Source of the DNA: Saprospiraceae bacterium
GTDB lineage: Bacteria; Bacteroidota; Bacteroidia; Chitinophagales; Saprospiraceae
NCBI GenBank assembly: GCA_018224445.1
Contig: JAGTVA010000027.1
Span: forward strand, 1 to 32,547
DNA: 32,547 nt
Reading direction: 5' to 3'
Positions 1 through 7,100 of the stretch are shown here, piece after piece. Position 1 is the stretch's first letter, and every line of letters begins with the position of its first letter. The position numbers and the translations under genes are program-made. Under the pieces are notes generated by a model. That model was not told where the DNA came from and searched no databases. It worked only from the letters and a program-made list of their open reading frames with translations.

Positions 1-132
1 ACTTTTCGACTTTTCGACTTTCGACTTTTCGACTTTCGACTTTCGACTTTCGACTTTCGACTTTCGACTTTCGACTTTCGACTTTCGACTTTCGACTTTT
101 GGACTTACGACTTTCGACTAATTTGACTTTGA
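1..132. repeat. Degenerate heptamer tandem array (ACTTTCG)n
   Basis: About 16 consecutive copies of ACTTTCG run from base 1 to 116. Four of the first sixteen are the 8-base variant ACTTTTCG or ACTTTTGG, and decay continues to about 132 (ACTAATTTG, ACTTTG). The array starts at the window edge, so its full length is unknown. It ends about 10 bases before the porD start codon. The heptamer has no stop codon in any frame on either strand, so it could be read as a seven-residue peptide repeat if an upstream gene enters it, but no start is visible here. Unit order shows 8-mers clustered at the left and perfect 7-mers in the middle, as expected for slippage-driven expansion. Confidence 0.95.
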
Positions 133-142
133 ACTTAAAAAT

Positions 143-1063
143 ATGAAACTTACTTATTCAAACTTCTTTTTAATAGCCGGATTCATTTGCACCTCTTTTT
201 TACAAACCGGTACCGCCCAGGAACTCAACGTCAACCTGAGGGTCAGCACCCCTCAGATACAGGCTACAGATCCCCAAATATTCAGAGAATTGGAATCCGA
301 ACTAAATGATTTTCTCAACAACAGGGCATTCACCAACATCACTTACGAAAATGAGGAAAGAATCAACTGCACCTTTCAACTCACCATAAAAGAAGCTCTG
401 GATGATGTGACTTTTTCTGCCGAACTGTCGGTACAGTCCTCCAGGCCGGTTTTTAACAGCGATTATGAAACTACCATCATCAATCACCTCGACAGAGACA
501 TTCTGTTTACCTATACACAGGGACAATCCATCCAAATAACCCGGACCAGCTATTTGGACAATCTCTCTGCCCTATTGACCTTTTATGGATATTTGATCAT
601 CGGGATGGATTACGAGACCTTTGTCCCCCTGGGTGGAGAAGAGTATTTTAAAATACTTGAAAATACCGTCAATGCCGTACCTCCCTCAGAAGCAGGTAAA
701 TTTAAAGGCTGGAGGGCCATGGACGGCAATAGAAACAGGTATTGGATAGCGGAAAATCTCATGAACCCCAGAGTTGTGGCTTTCAGGGAAGCCTTATATC
801 AGTATCACAGAAAGGGCCTGGATCTCTGTCACAGCGACCCGGAAGCGTGCCGACTGGAAATATTAGCTGCCCTTCAAACCATAGACGAAGTTCACAGAGC
901 TTATCCCAACAGCATTATTGTACAGATGTTTATGAGTGCCAAAGGACAGGAAATTGTAGATATTTTCAGCAAGGCAACCCGCGGGGAACGCAATCAGGTG
1001 TACCAGATTCTCTCTAGATTGGATCCAGCCAACCTGAATATCTACAGGCCTTTAAGATCCTGA
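143..1063 (+). CDS. porD: Type IX secretion system protein PorD (DUF4835 family)
   Basis: The 306-residue product has an N-terminal signal peptide (hydrophobic residues about 8-22, likely cleavage after TGTAQ). The mature start QELNVNLRVSTPQIQATDPQIFRELESEL, then FLNNRAFT, is the hallmark of the DUF4835 family, known as PorD in T9SS work. Other family-like stretches are YTQGQSIQITRTSYLDNLSALLTFYGYLIIGMDYETF and GWRAMDGNRNRYWIAENL. Family length is about 300 residues, so the gene looks complete. PorD is needed for T9SS function, but its biochemical role is not established. The ATG at 143 places the signal peptide directly at the N-terminus. purN follows after 19 bases, suggesting co-transcription. 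Upstream lies the heptamer array; no clear promoter is seen between array and start. Confidence 0.85.
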   Translation: MKLTYSNFFLIAGFICTSFLQTGTAQELNVNLRVSTPQIQATDPQIFRELESELNDFLNNRAFTNITYENEERINCTFQLTIKEALDDVTFSAELSVQSSRPVFNSDYETTIINHLDRDILFTYTQGQSIQITRTSYLDNLSALLTFYGYLIIGMDYETFVPLGGEEYFKILENTVNAVPPSEAGKFKGWRAMDGNRNRYWIAENLMNPRVVAFREALYQYHRKGLDLCHSDPEACRLEILAALQTIDEVHRAYPNSIIVQMFMSAKGQEIVDIFSKATRGERNQVYQILSRLDPANLNIYRPLRS

Positions 1064-1082
1064 CACCTAACTGAGTTATATT

Positions 1083-1655
1083 ATGCAGAAAATAGCTGTT
1101 TTTGCTTCGGGTTCGGGCACCAACGCAGCTGCCATAGCTGATTACTTCTCGAGTCATCCTCATATTGAGGTGGCACTGGTACTCTCCAACAACCCGGATG
1201 CCGGAGTCCTGGAAAAGGCTAAACTCCGCGATATTCCCACCCTGATTATTGATAAAGGAAAATTGAATTCCCGGGAACTGGAACAGTACCTCGAGGATAA
1301 AGAAATTGACTGCATCGTCCTCGCGGGATTTCTGAAACTCATCCCCTCTAATCTCCTCAAGAAGTTTCACCCTAAAATAATAAATATTCACCCCGCCCTT
1401 CTGCCCGCCTACGGTGGCAAGGGAATGTATGGAATGAACGTGCACCGCGCAGTTTCAGATTCCGGTGATACTGAAACGGGGATTACCATACACCTCGTCA
1501 ATGAGGAGTACGACAAAGGCCAACACCTCTTTCAAGCCAAAACTCGTATAGAGCCAGGAGAAGACCCCAATGCCATCGCCGGCAAAGTGTTGAAGTTGGA
1601 ACACCACTTTTTCCCGAGAGTAATCGAGCATTACCTATTGGAAGAAAATCAATAA
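1083..1655 (+). CDS. purN: Phosphoribosylglycinamide formyltransferase (GAR transformylase)
   Basis: PurN transfers a formyl group from 10-formyl-tetrahydrofolate to glycinamide ribonucleotide, the third step of purine synthesis, in the cytoplasm. The 190-residue product shows the N-terminal phosphate-binding segment FASGSGTN (residues 7-14), the catalytic pair Asn101 and His103 in NIHPALLPAYGG, and Asp144 in the HLVNEEYDKG segment, matching the classical Asn/His/Asp triad. The segment GITIHLV is typical of the family. The length is slightly shorter than E. coli PurN (212) but complete. It follows porD by 19 bases on the same strand and ends 39 bases from a convergent gene. Confidence 0.95.
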   Translation: MQKIAVFASGSGTNAAAIADYFSSHPHIEVALVLSNNPDAGVLEKAKLRDIPTLIIDKGKLNSRELEQYLEDKEIDCIVLAGFLKLIPSNLLKKFHPKIINIHPALLPAYGGKGMYGMNVHRAVSDSGDTETGITIHLVNEEYDKGQHLFQAKTRIEPGEDPNAIAGKVLKLEHHFFPRVIEHYLLEENQ

Positions 1656-1694
1656 ACCCCGGATTGCCCTGGGATTGACCGATAGTGATAGAAC

Positions 1695-2669
1695 TCAGTT
1701 GAAGAACCCGTGCAATTTTTTGGAATACACGGCTGCCAAATTGTGAATTTGAGAATTATCCGGATATTTTTTTGAAAGACCTATCCACGTCTGCGCCCCA
1801 CCGCTGTGTATAAGTACCAAAGGCGCGTCTCCGTCAATCAGTTGGTTTTTTGCCAGCGCAAAAAGTACTTTTCCATTGTAAAAGGGATCCAATAAAATCC
1901 CTGTCTGAATATAAAATTTGTACAAGAATTTCACCACCTCCGGCTCAATATTTCCCATTCCCTTATCCACCCCGTAGGGCAGTAATTGAAAGTCTATTTC
2001 TTTTTTTTTCTTCGATTCAATCTCCCTTTTTACAAAATCATCAAATCTTCGGGACCTCACACTCGGAAAGATAAATAATTCAGCGTGTGCAGGAAGAAGG
2101 CTGGCAATAATTGAAGAAGTAATTCCGGTACCTGCAGCCACGGCCAATCTCAGTGGGCGGCCGGGAAGTGCTGCCCTGACTTCTTCCACCATTTCAGACA
2201 CTCCCCGAACAGACCAATTTCCACCCCCACCTTCGGGTATCCATTCCAACTCCTCAGAGTCACCCACCAGTTCAGTGGGCGAAATCTTCCCCTCCCTTAA
2301 CTCCCTCATAGCAGTTCGACTTACCACTATAAATTCAGTACCCATTTTCACGCACCAATCCATAAGGTAGGTATCCTCGCCCCGGTGTGAAGTAAATACC
2401 TTTAATTTTAATCCCTTCCATTGAGCCAGGTAGGCGAGGGCAAAAACCAAATTGGAGTATCCTCCACCCATGGTCACCAGGCACTTCGCCTTGAAATCAT
2501 CCGAAAAACACGGGTGGTACCTGAGTTTCCTCCACTTATTTCCGGAAACTACAGGGTGAATCAAATCGTCCCTCTTGATATAAATCTCGTACTTTTGTCT
2601 TTCATACTCAAAAATAACCTTTTGGGTGGGAGTAGGTTGAGAAAAGTGGTCTACCGTTACAGCATTCAT
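1695..2669 (-). CDS. PLP-dependent enzyme of the ACC deaminase / D-cysteine desulfhydrase family
   Basis: The protein belongs to fold-type II PLP enzymes. The motif SGNKWRKL (Lys45 counted from the chosen start) matches the PLP-lysine motif of ACC deaminase and D-cysteine desulfhydrase. IKRDDL just before it and a Gly-rich segment (AAGTGITSSI) for the cofactor phosphate agree. LIHSGGAQTW near the end is also family-typical. Substrate cannot be decided from sequence by eye: 1-aminocyclopropane-1-carboxylate, D-cysteine and other small amino acids are options. The ORF track starts at 2783, but the first 38 residues (with GGIRTPSDTR) do not look like the family. The internal ATG at 2669 gives a usual 324-residue protein and lies just downstream of a promoter-like TAAATTTG. 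The gene is convergent with purN. Confidence 0.8.
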   Translation of the reverse strand: MNAVTVDHFSQPTPTQKVIFEYERQKYEIYIKRDDLIHPVVSGNKWRKLRYHPCFSDDFKAKCLVTMGGGYSNLVFALAYLAQWKGLKLKVFTSHRGEDTYLMDWCVKMGTEFIVVSRTAMRELREGKISPTELVGDSEELEWIPEGGGGNWSVRGVSEMVEEVRAALPGRPLRLAVAAGTGITSSIIASLLPAHAELFIFPSVRSRRFDDFVKREIESKKKKEIDFQLLPYGVDKGMGNIEPEVVKFLYKFYIQTGILLDPFYNGKVLFALAKNQLIDGDAPLVLIHSGGAQTWIGLSKKYPDNSQIHNLAAVYSKKLHGFFN

Positions 2670-2693
2670 GTCAATGAGTTTTATAATTACTTG

Positions 2694-2701
2694 CAAATTT
2701 A
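2694..2701 (-). promoter_or_regulatory. Putative -7 promoter element (TAAATTTG)
   Basis: Read on the minus strand, TAAATTTG is an exact match to the Bacteroidota -7 consensus TAnnTTTG, 24 bases before the ATG at 2669. No TTTG is seen at the expected -33 distance, so support is partial. It would exclude the longer ORF-track start at 2783, which lies upstream of it. Confidence 0.4.
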
Positions 2702-2829
2702 GCAATTTACCTCTTGTATCGGATGGGGTTCGTATTCCACCACACCCTTGTTCCTGGTAAATCAAAAAAAAATGAAAAATCATTTAAAAATTTGCGATAT
2801 TCATTTCTATTTTTTCCTTACCTTAGTTG

Positions 2830-2904
2830 CCCGGATTATTCATAGAAAGCTTCTATTACAAGACTACATGCCTTTCACGACGAAACCCTTATGAATAATC
2901 CGGG
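2830..2904. repeat. 75-bp element with perfect 14-bp terminal inverted repeats (MITE/REPIN-like)
   Basis: CCCGGATTATTCAT at 2830-2843 is repeated as its exact reverse complement ATGAATAATCCGGG at 2891-2904, with 47 bases between. The next inner pair (A2844/T2890) also matches. Flanks are TAGTTG on the left and TAGCTG on the right, a possible six-base target duplication with one mismatch. There is no ORF inside. No other copy occurs in this window. It may be a non-autonomous mobile element or an IS-end remnant. A transcript could also fold into a long hairpin in front of the 2980 gene. Confidence 0.6.
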
Positions 2905-2979
2905 TAGCTGACATCAATTGAAAAAAGCAACTTATAACCCGGTATCGCAATCACCCATTTTACACCTTACACAACACAG

Positions 2980-5900
2980 ATGAAAAGTACCATATTAAAT
3001 TTACTCATGCAGTTGAACCCTGAGATAAGAAACCGATCAATATTTAGGTCTATAGCAGTAATAACTATAAGTATAGCGGCTTTTTTTTACCTGGAAATGC
3101 CCTCTGCTTACAGTTGCAACACCCCAATTCCACTCAACATTCAGCACATTACCATTCACTCAGGTGAAATTTCGTGGTTTCAAACCGGCTCCGCAGACAG
3201 TTTTGATATTTCTTTCAGAAAAGTACCAGCCCCCTACCCCACTTACCCCCAAATAACCGGTGTTACCGAATCCTCATTTAATTTGATGGGGTTGGACCCC
3301 GGAGGACTCTACGAATTCAGGATTCGGGCACACTGTGAATCTGAAGTGAGTGACTGGTCTCAACCCCGCCGATTCATCACCCATCTGACCAATCCGTCCC
3401 CGTGCAGCATTCACCTGCCTTTGGGAGACAACAATTGCGGGGGTTTGGGTGATCTTTTCACCATCTGGGTAGATAGTGTACCCGGAGGATTTTTAGGGGT
3501 AGACGTTTTTATTTCAGAGGTCAAAGCCATCGTATCACATACCTGGCCTGCCGACCTTTCCATCACCCTGAGAAATCCCGCGGGAAATGAAATCATCCTA
3601 AGCGCCGACAACGGCATAGGAGACGACCACTACGGGGACCCTGAGTCATCGGATTGCAGTCTGGCTACTGTTTTTTCAGATGCAGCCTGCACGGGCATTG
3701 AGAGCGGAAATCCACCCTTTATCGGATTGTTTAAACCTCAGGAATCCTTCAGCATATTACACGACAGCAGTCAGGCCGCGGGAAATTGGCAATTGCATAT
3801 TTGCGATAAAGCACCGGGAGATGTGGGGACTTTGGTGTATTTTGAAATTGTTTTTGAGGAGCTGAGTTGTAAACCCCCGGAATTTAATGAAATCCTGTTT
3901 GCGGAGGAAGAAGAACTGTCGTTTAGTTTTACTGCTTTGCCCAATTGCGATTCTGTTCTGGTGGAATGGGGTCCAAAAGGATTTACCTCCTCCTTTGAAA
4001 GTGGGGTGTTGGATTCATCAGCCACCCAAATGGTGGTCGATTGTAATGCGCCATACCTTTTGATTGAGGGACTGATTCCCGCTGTAGAATACGATATTTA
4101 CATGGTTTCTCATTGCAGTGGGCAAAAATCCTCCCCCTCCTGTCCGGAGACCGTCAGTACACTTTGTGCGTCGCCCCAATTAGTTTCGGATTTTGACTCG
4201 GAAGAACTCTGTCCTCCGGTTTGCAATGAATACTGTAACCTGAGGGGTTGGTGGACCAATTCAACCGGGGCAGAATTGTCGTGGTTGGTCAACGAAGGGC
4301 CTACCCCTGCAGGGGGTACCGGGCCCTCAGCCGGTTTTGGAGATAAGGGAAACTATTTGTACTACCACAGTTCAGGCCCCGATTGTCAATACCCCGGCCT
4401 GGCAGTACTGGAATCAACTTGTCTGAAAATTCAATCCGGCAGTGGAAATTGCGATATGAGTTTTTACTATCACATGTGGGGACCTCACGTGAACAGGCTG
4501 GATTTGATTCTCTCTACGGATGGAGGGTTTACCTGGGATACGCTATGGTCACTGGCAGGTAATCAGGGCAATGAGTGGATAGAAGTACAAGTAGACCTCT
4601 CTGCCTACCACGGTACAACCGGGAAATTTAGATTCGTAGCACAGGCTGCTGAAGGCGCCTTGGGAGACATAGGACTGGATCACATACTATTATACAATTC
4701 CGTGCCGGCGGACAGCAATCAACTTTTTTACTTTGTGGATATGGATGGCGACGGGTATGGTGTGGATGGAACCGAAACTTTTTTCTGCACCCACAGTCCC
4801 CCTGAGGGATGGGCTGATCGCGGAGGAGATTGTGACGACGGCAATCCCAACATCCATCCGGGGGCCGAAATTATCCCCTGCAACTTAGTCGACGAAAATT
4901 GCACGGGACTTGAGGACGACCAACCAACTGACGATCCCATGCGAGACAGTTTGATATTGTTGATTCACGAATCCTGTGCGTTGGCCAACGACGGTTTTAT
5001 AGAAGTGGAAATTTCGGGAGGGGTTCCGCCCTACACCATTGAATGGAATAACGGCGATACCACCTCAGCAATAATTGATTTGGGCGCGGGGGTTTACTTT
5101 GCCACTGTTACGGACAGCGACGGTTGCTTGTACAGAACCGATTTTTTCGAAATTGAAAGTCAGGTCTCCATAAATTTTGTTTTTTCGGATATTGTCCGGC
5201 CGAGCTGCATTTCCTCTCACGACGGATCCATCAGCATACTCACAGGTGGAGGCTTGCCCCCTTTTCAATACAAGTGGAATACCGGCGACACCAGCAGTCA
5301 GTTGATCGGTGTAGGGCCTGGAACTTACCACCTTACAGTGACCGATGCCAATCAGTGTGAATTTGTATCTCCGAACTTTACTCTCACCGCCCAAAATCCA
5401 TTTGTTATACAAGTGGCCGAAAAGATTCAACCCAGTTGTTACGCATACCACAATGGAAGTATCCAGCTCGCGGTAACCGGAGGTGAACCACCCTACCAAT
5501 ATCTATGGAATACCGGGGACAGTCTGTATTCAATTCACAACCTGAACTCAGGCTGGTACTCAGTCACCGTTACCGACAGCACCGGATGTGCTGCAAAAAA
5601 AGATTCTATTTTTCTCGATCAACCTGAAGAACTCCTGGCTTTTTACCCGGTAGTTTCCCCTCCAATCTGTCCCGGAAAATCAACCGGTCAAATTCTCACG
5701 GAAGTACAGGGCGGAAGCTTCCCATATAGTTTTTTGTGGCAAAACGGCACTCAAAACTTCTCTACCAAAGACCTTTTGGCTATTCCATCCGGAACGTATC
5801 ACCTCAGCCTTACCGATTTTAACGGCTGCTCATTTGAGGATTGGGTAACTGTTGAAGGTCCGGATCCTTATGTGGTGGAGATCGATACCCTCATACAGGT

Positions 5901-7095
5901 AACCTGCGGCAATCGATCAGATGGACAAATAAGTCTGAGTGTATCTGGGGGGTGGCAACCCTATCAGCTATTCTGGAACAACGGAGTCGAACAGACCACC
6001 CATTTGACCAACTTGTCCAGCGGGGACTATCAATTCACCCTGACCGATCAGGCGGATTGTAAATTTACCTCCGCGCCCCTTACCATTCAAAACCTGGAAT
6101 TGCCACTGGAAATAAGTCTCCAAATCACAGATTCAATTAGCTGTAGCGGAAAAAATGATGGAGTGATTCAGGCCATGGTCAACAGTGTGTATTCGCCTTT
6201 TTTATTCAATTGGAGCCATCAAAATGCAGAGATCCTGGAGAGTTCCACTCACAGTGTTTCAGGCCTCTCCCCCAACAACTACAGCCTTACCGTTTCAGAT
6301 GCGAGTGGATGTGTAGGACACTCTTTTGCCATTCTACTCCCTGAACCCGACGAACTGCTCATCGGTCAGGTAGAAATCTATCACCCTTCCTGTCACCGCA
6401 GCAATGATGGACAAATTACTCCCAATGTCACGGGAGGCACTCCTCCTTATCGCTTTCAATGGAGTAACGAAACCGATGAGGCTGTTGCAAAAAATTTAGA
6501 GGAGGGAATTTACTCTTTTACGGTAACCGACCGCAATGGATGTGAAAAACAAAGGGGTAATTTTCAACTGAATGCCCCCTCTCCCCTGGAACTCAATATT
6601 GAAACTACAGAAGATGAGGCGGGAAAGGAAAATGGAACTGCCTCAATTCGCGTACAGGGAGGTACACCGCCTTACAACGTCATCTGGGATACCAGAATTC
6701 AGCATTACACCGACAGCAGTGCCCATCAACTTAAAGCAGGGGTGTACGATTTGACCATTGAAGATGAAAACCATTGTTTACTAGATACCACCTTTACCAT
6801 TGAACTTATCAACAGCGTACCTCATTGGACAGAAGGCGATTATACCCTTTCCCCCAACCCTACCAGCCGAGAGTTGTACCTTGATTTTTCAAGGGAAGTA
6901 AATTTTGGGGAATTGAGGTTTTATTTAATCGATCAGCTGGGCAGGAGAATTGTTTTGACTCACTATCGCGAAACCGGGTCAACACTGAGGTTACCTCTGC
7001 CTGAAAGCCTGCCTATTGGCCATTATACTCTGGAGGTTCTCCACAGTCAATTTAAATGGAAAATCACCCATTCAGTGGTCATTCACCAGGAATAA
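2980..7095 (+). CDS. Large secreted multidomain SprB-repeat protein with P-domain, MAM-like domain and T9SS sorting domain
   Basis: This 1371-residue protein has an N-terminal hydrophobic export segment (about 22-42, ending PSAYSC). A second possible start is Met10, which leaves the signal intact. Approximate domain order is: fibronectin-III-like (47-135); proprotein-convertase P-like beta domain (143-295, HTWPADLSITLRNPAG); a second FnIII-like segment (297-395); MAM-like jelly roll (415-580); MopE-type metal-binding motif (584-646, DMDGDGYG and GGDCDDGNPNIHPGAE); eight SprB-type repeats (665-1270, pattern SC...DG.I...GG.PPY...W..GD...GxYxxTVTD..GC), spaced about 77-83 residues; and a type A sorting domain from 1288 (TLSPNPTSRELYLDFS). 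SprB-family repeats occur in gliding adhesins of Bacteroidota. A surface adhesin or matrix role is inference; no catalytic domain is visible. It is convergent with the PorE-like gene, 5 bases apart. Confidence 0.85.
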   Translation: MKSTILNLLMQLNPEIRNRSIFRSIAVITISIAAFFYLEMPSAYSCNTPIPLNIQHITIHSGEISWFQTGSADSFDISFRKVPAPYPTYPQITGVTESSFNLMGLDPGGLYEFRIRAHCESEVSDWSQPRRFITHLTNPSPCSIHLPLGDNNCGGLGDLFTIWVDSVPGGFLGVDVFISEVKAIVSHTWPADLSITLRNPAGNEIILSADNGIGDDHYGDPESSDCSLATVFSDAACTGIESGNPPFIGLFKPQESFSILHDSSQAAGNWQLHICDKAPGDVGTLVYFEIVFEELSCKPPEFNEILFAEEEELSFSFTALPNCDSVLVEWGPKGFTSSFESGVLDSSATQMVVDCNAPYLLIEGLIPAVEYDIYMVSHCSGQKSSPSCPETVSTLCASPQLVSDFDSEELCPPVCNEYCNLRGWWTNSTGAELSWLVNEGPTPAGGTGPSAGFGDKGNYLYYHSSGPDCQYPGLAVLESTCLKIQSGSGNCDMSFYYHMWGPHVNRLDLILSTDGGFTWDTLWSLAGNQGNEWIEVQVDLSAYHGTTGKFRFVAQAAEGALGDIGLDHILLYNSVPADSNQLFYFVDMDGDGYGVDGTETFFCTHSPPEGWADRGGDCDDGNPNIHPGAEIIPCNLVDENCTGLEDDQPTDDPMRDSLILLIHESCALANDGFIEVEISGGVPPYTIEWNNGDTTSAIIDLGAGVYFATVTDSDGCLYRTDFFEIESQVSINFVFSDIVRPSCISSHDGSISILTGGGLPPFQYKWNTGDTSSQLIGVGPGTYHLTVTDANQCEFVSPNFTLTAQNPFVIQVAEKIQPSCYAYHNGSIQLAVTGGEPPYQYLWNTGDSLYSIHNLNSGWYSVTVTDSTGCAAKKDSIFLDQPEELLAFYPVVSPPICPGKSTGQILTEVQGGSFPYSFLWQNGTQNFSTKDLLAIPSGTYHLSLTDFNGCSFEDWVTVEGPDPYVVEIDTLIQVTCGNRSDGQISLSVSGGWQPYQLFWNNGVEQTTHLTNLSSGDYQFTLTDQADCKFTSAPLTIQNLELPLEISLQITDSISCSGKNDGVIQAMVNSVYSPFLFNWSHQNAEILESSTHSVSGLSPNNYSLTVSDASGCVGHSFAILLPEPDELLIGQVEIYHPSCHRSNDGQITPNVTGGTPPYRFQWSNETDEAVAKNLEEGIYSFTVTDRNGCEKQRGNFQLNAPSPLELNIETTEDEAGKENGTASIRVQGGTPPYNVIWDTRIQHYTDSSAHQLKAGVYDLTIEDENHCLLDTTFTIELINSVPHWTEGDYTLSPNPTSRELYLDFSREVNFGELRFYLIDQLGRRIVLTHYRETGSTLRLPLPESLPIGHYTLEVLHSQFKWKITHSVVIHQE

Positions 7096-7100
7096 AAAAA

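Noticed and set aside
1-132. Heptamer array as CRISPR
   Set aside because: Units are 7-8 bases with no spacers and there are no cas genes.
2670-2783. N-terminal extension of the PLP enzyme (contains GGIRTPSDTR, tRNA-shadow-like)
   Set aside because: Not family-like and upstream of a promoter match. I checked for a tRNA remnant around 2715-2760; the T-arm stem does not pair.
5065-5499. 144-aa minus-strand ORF
   Set aside because: Shadow of the SprB repeats in the 2980 gene.
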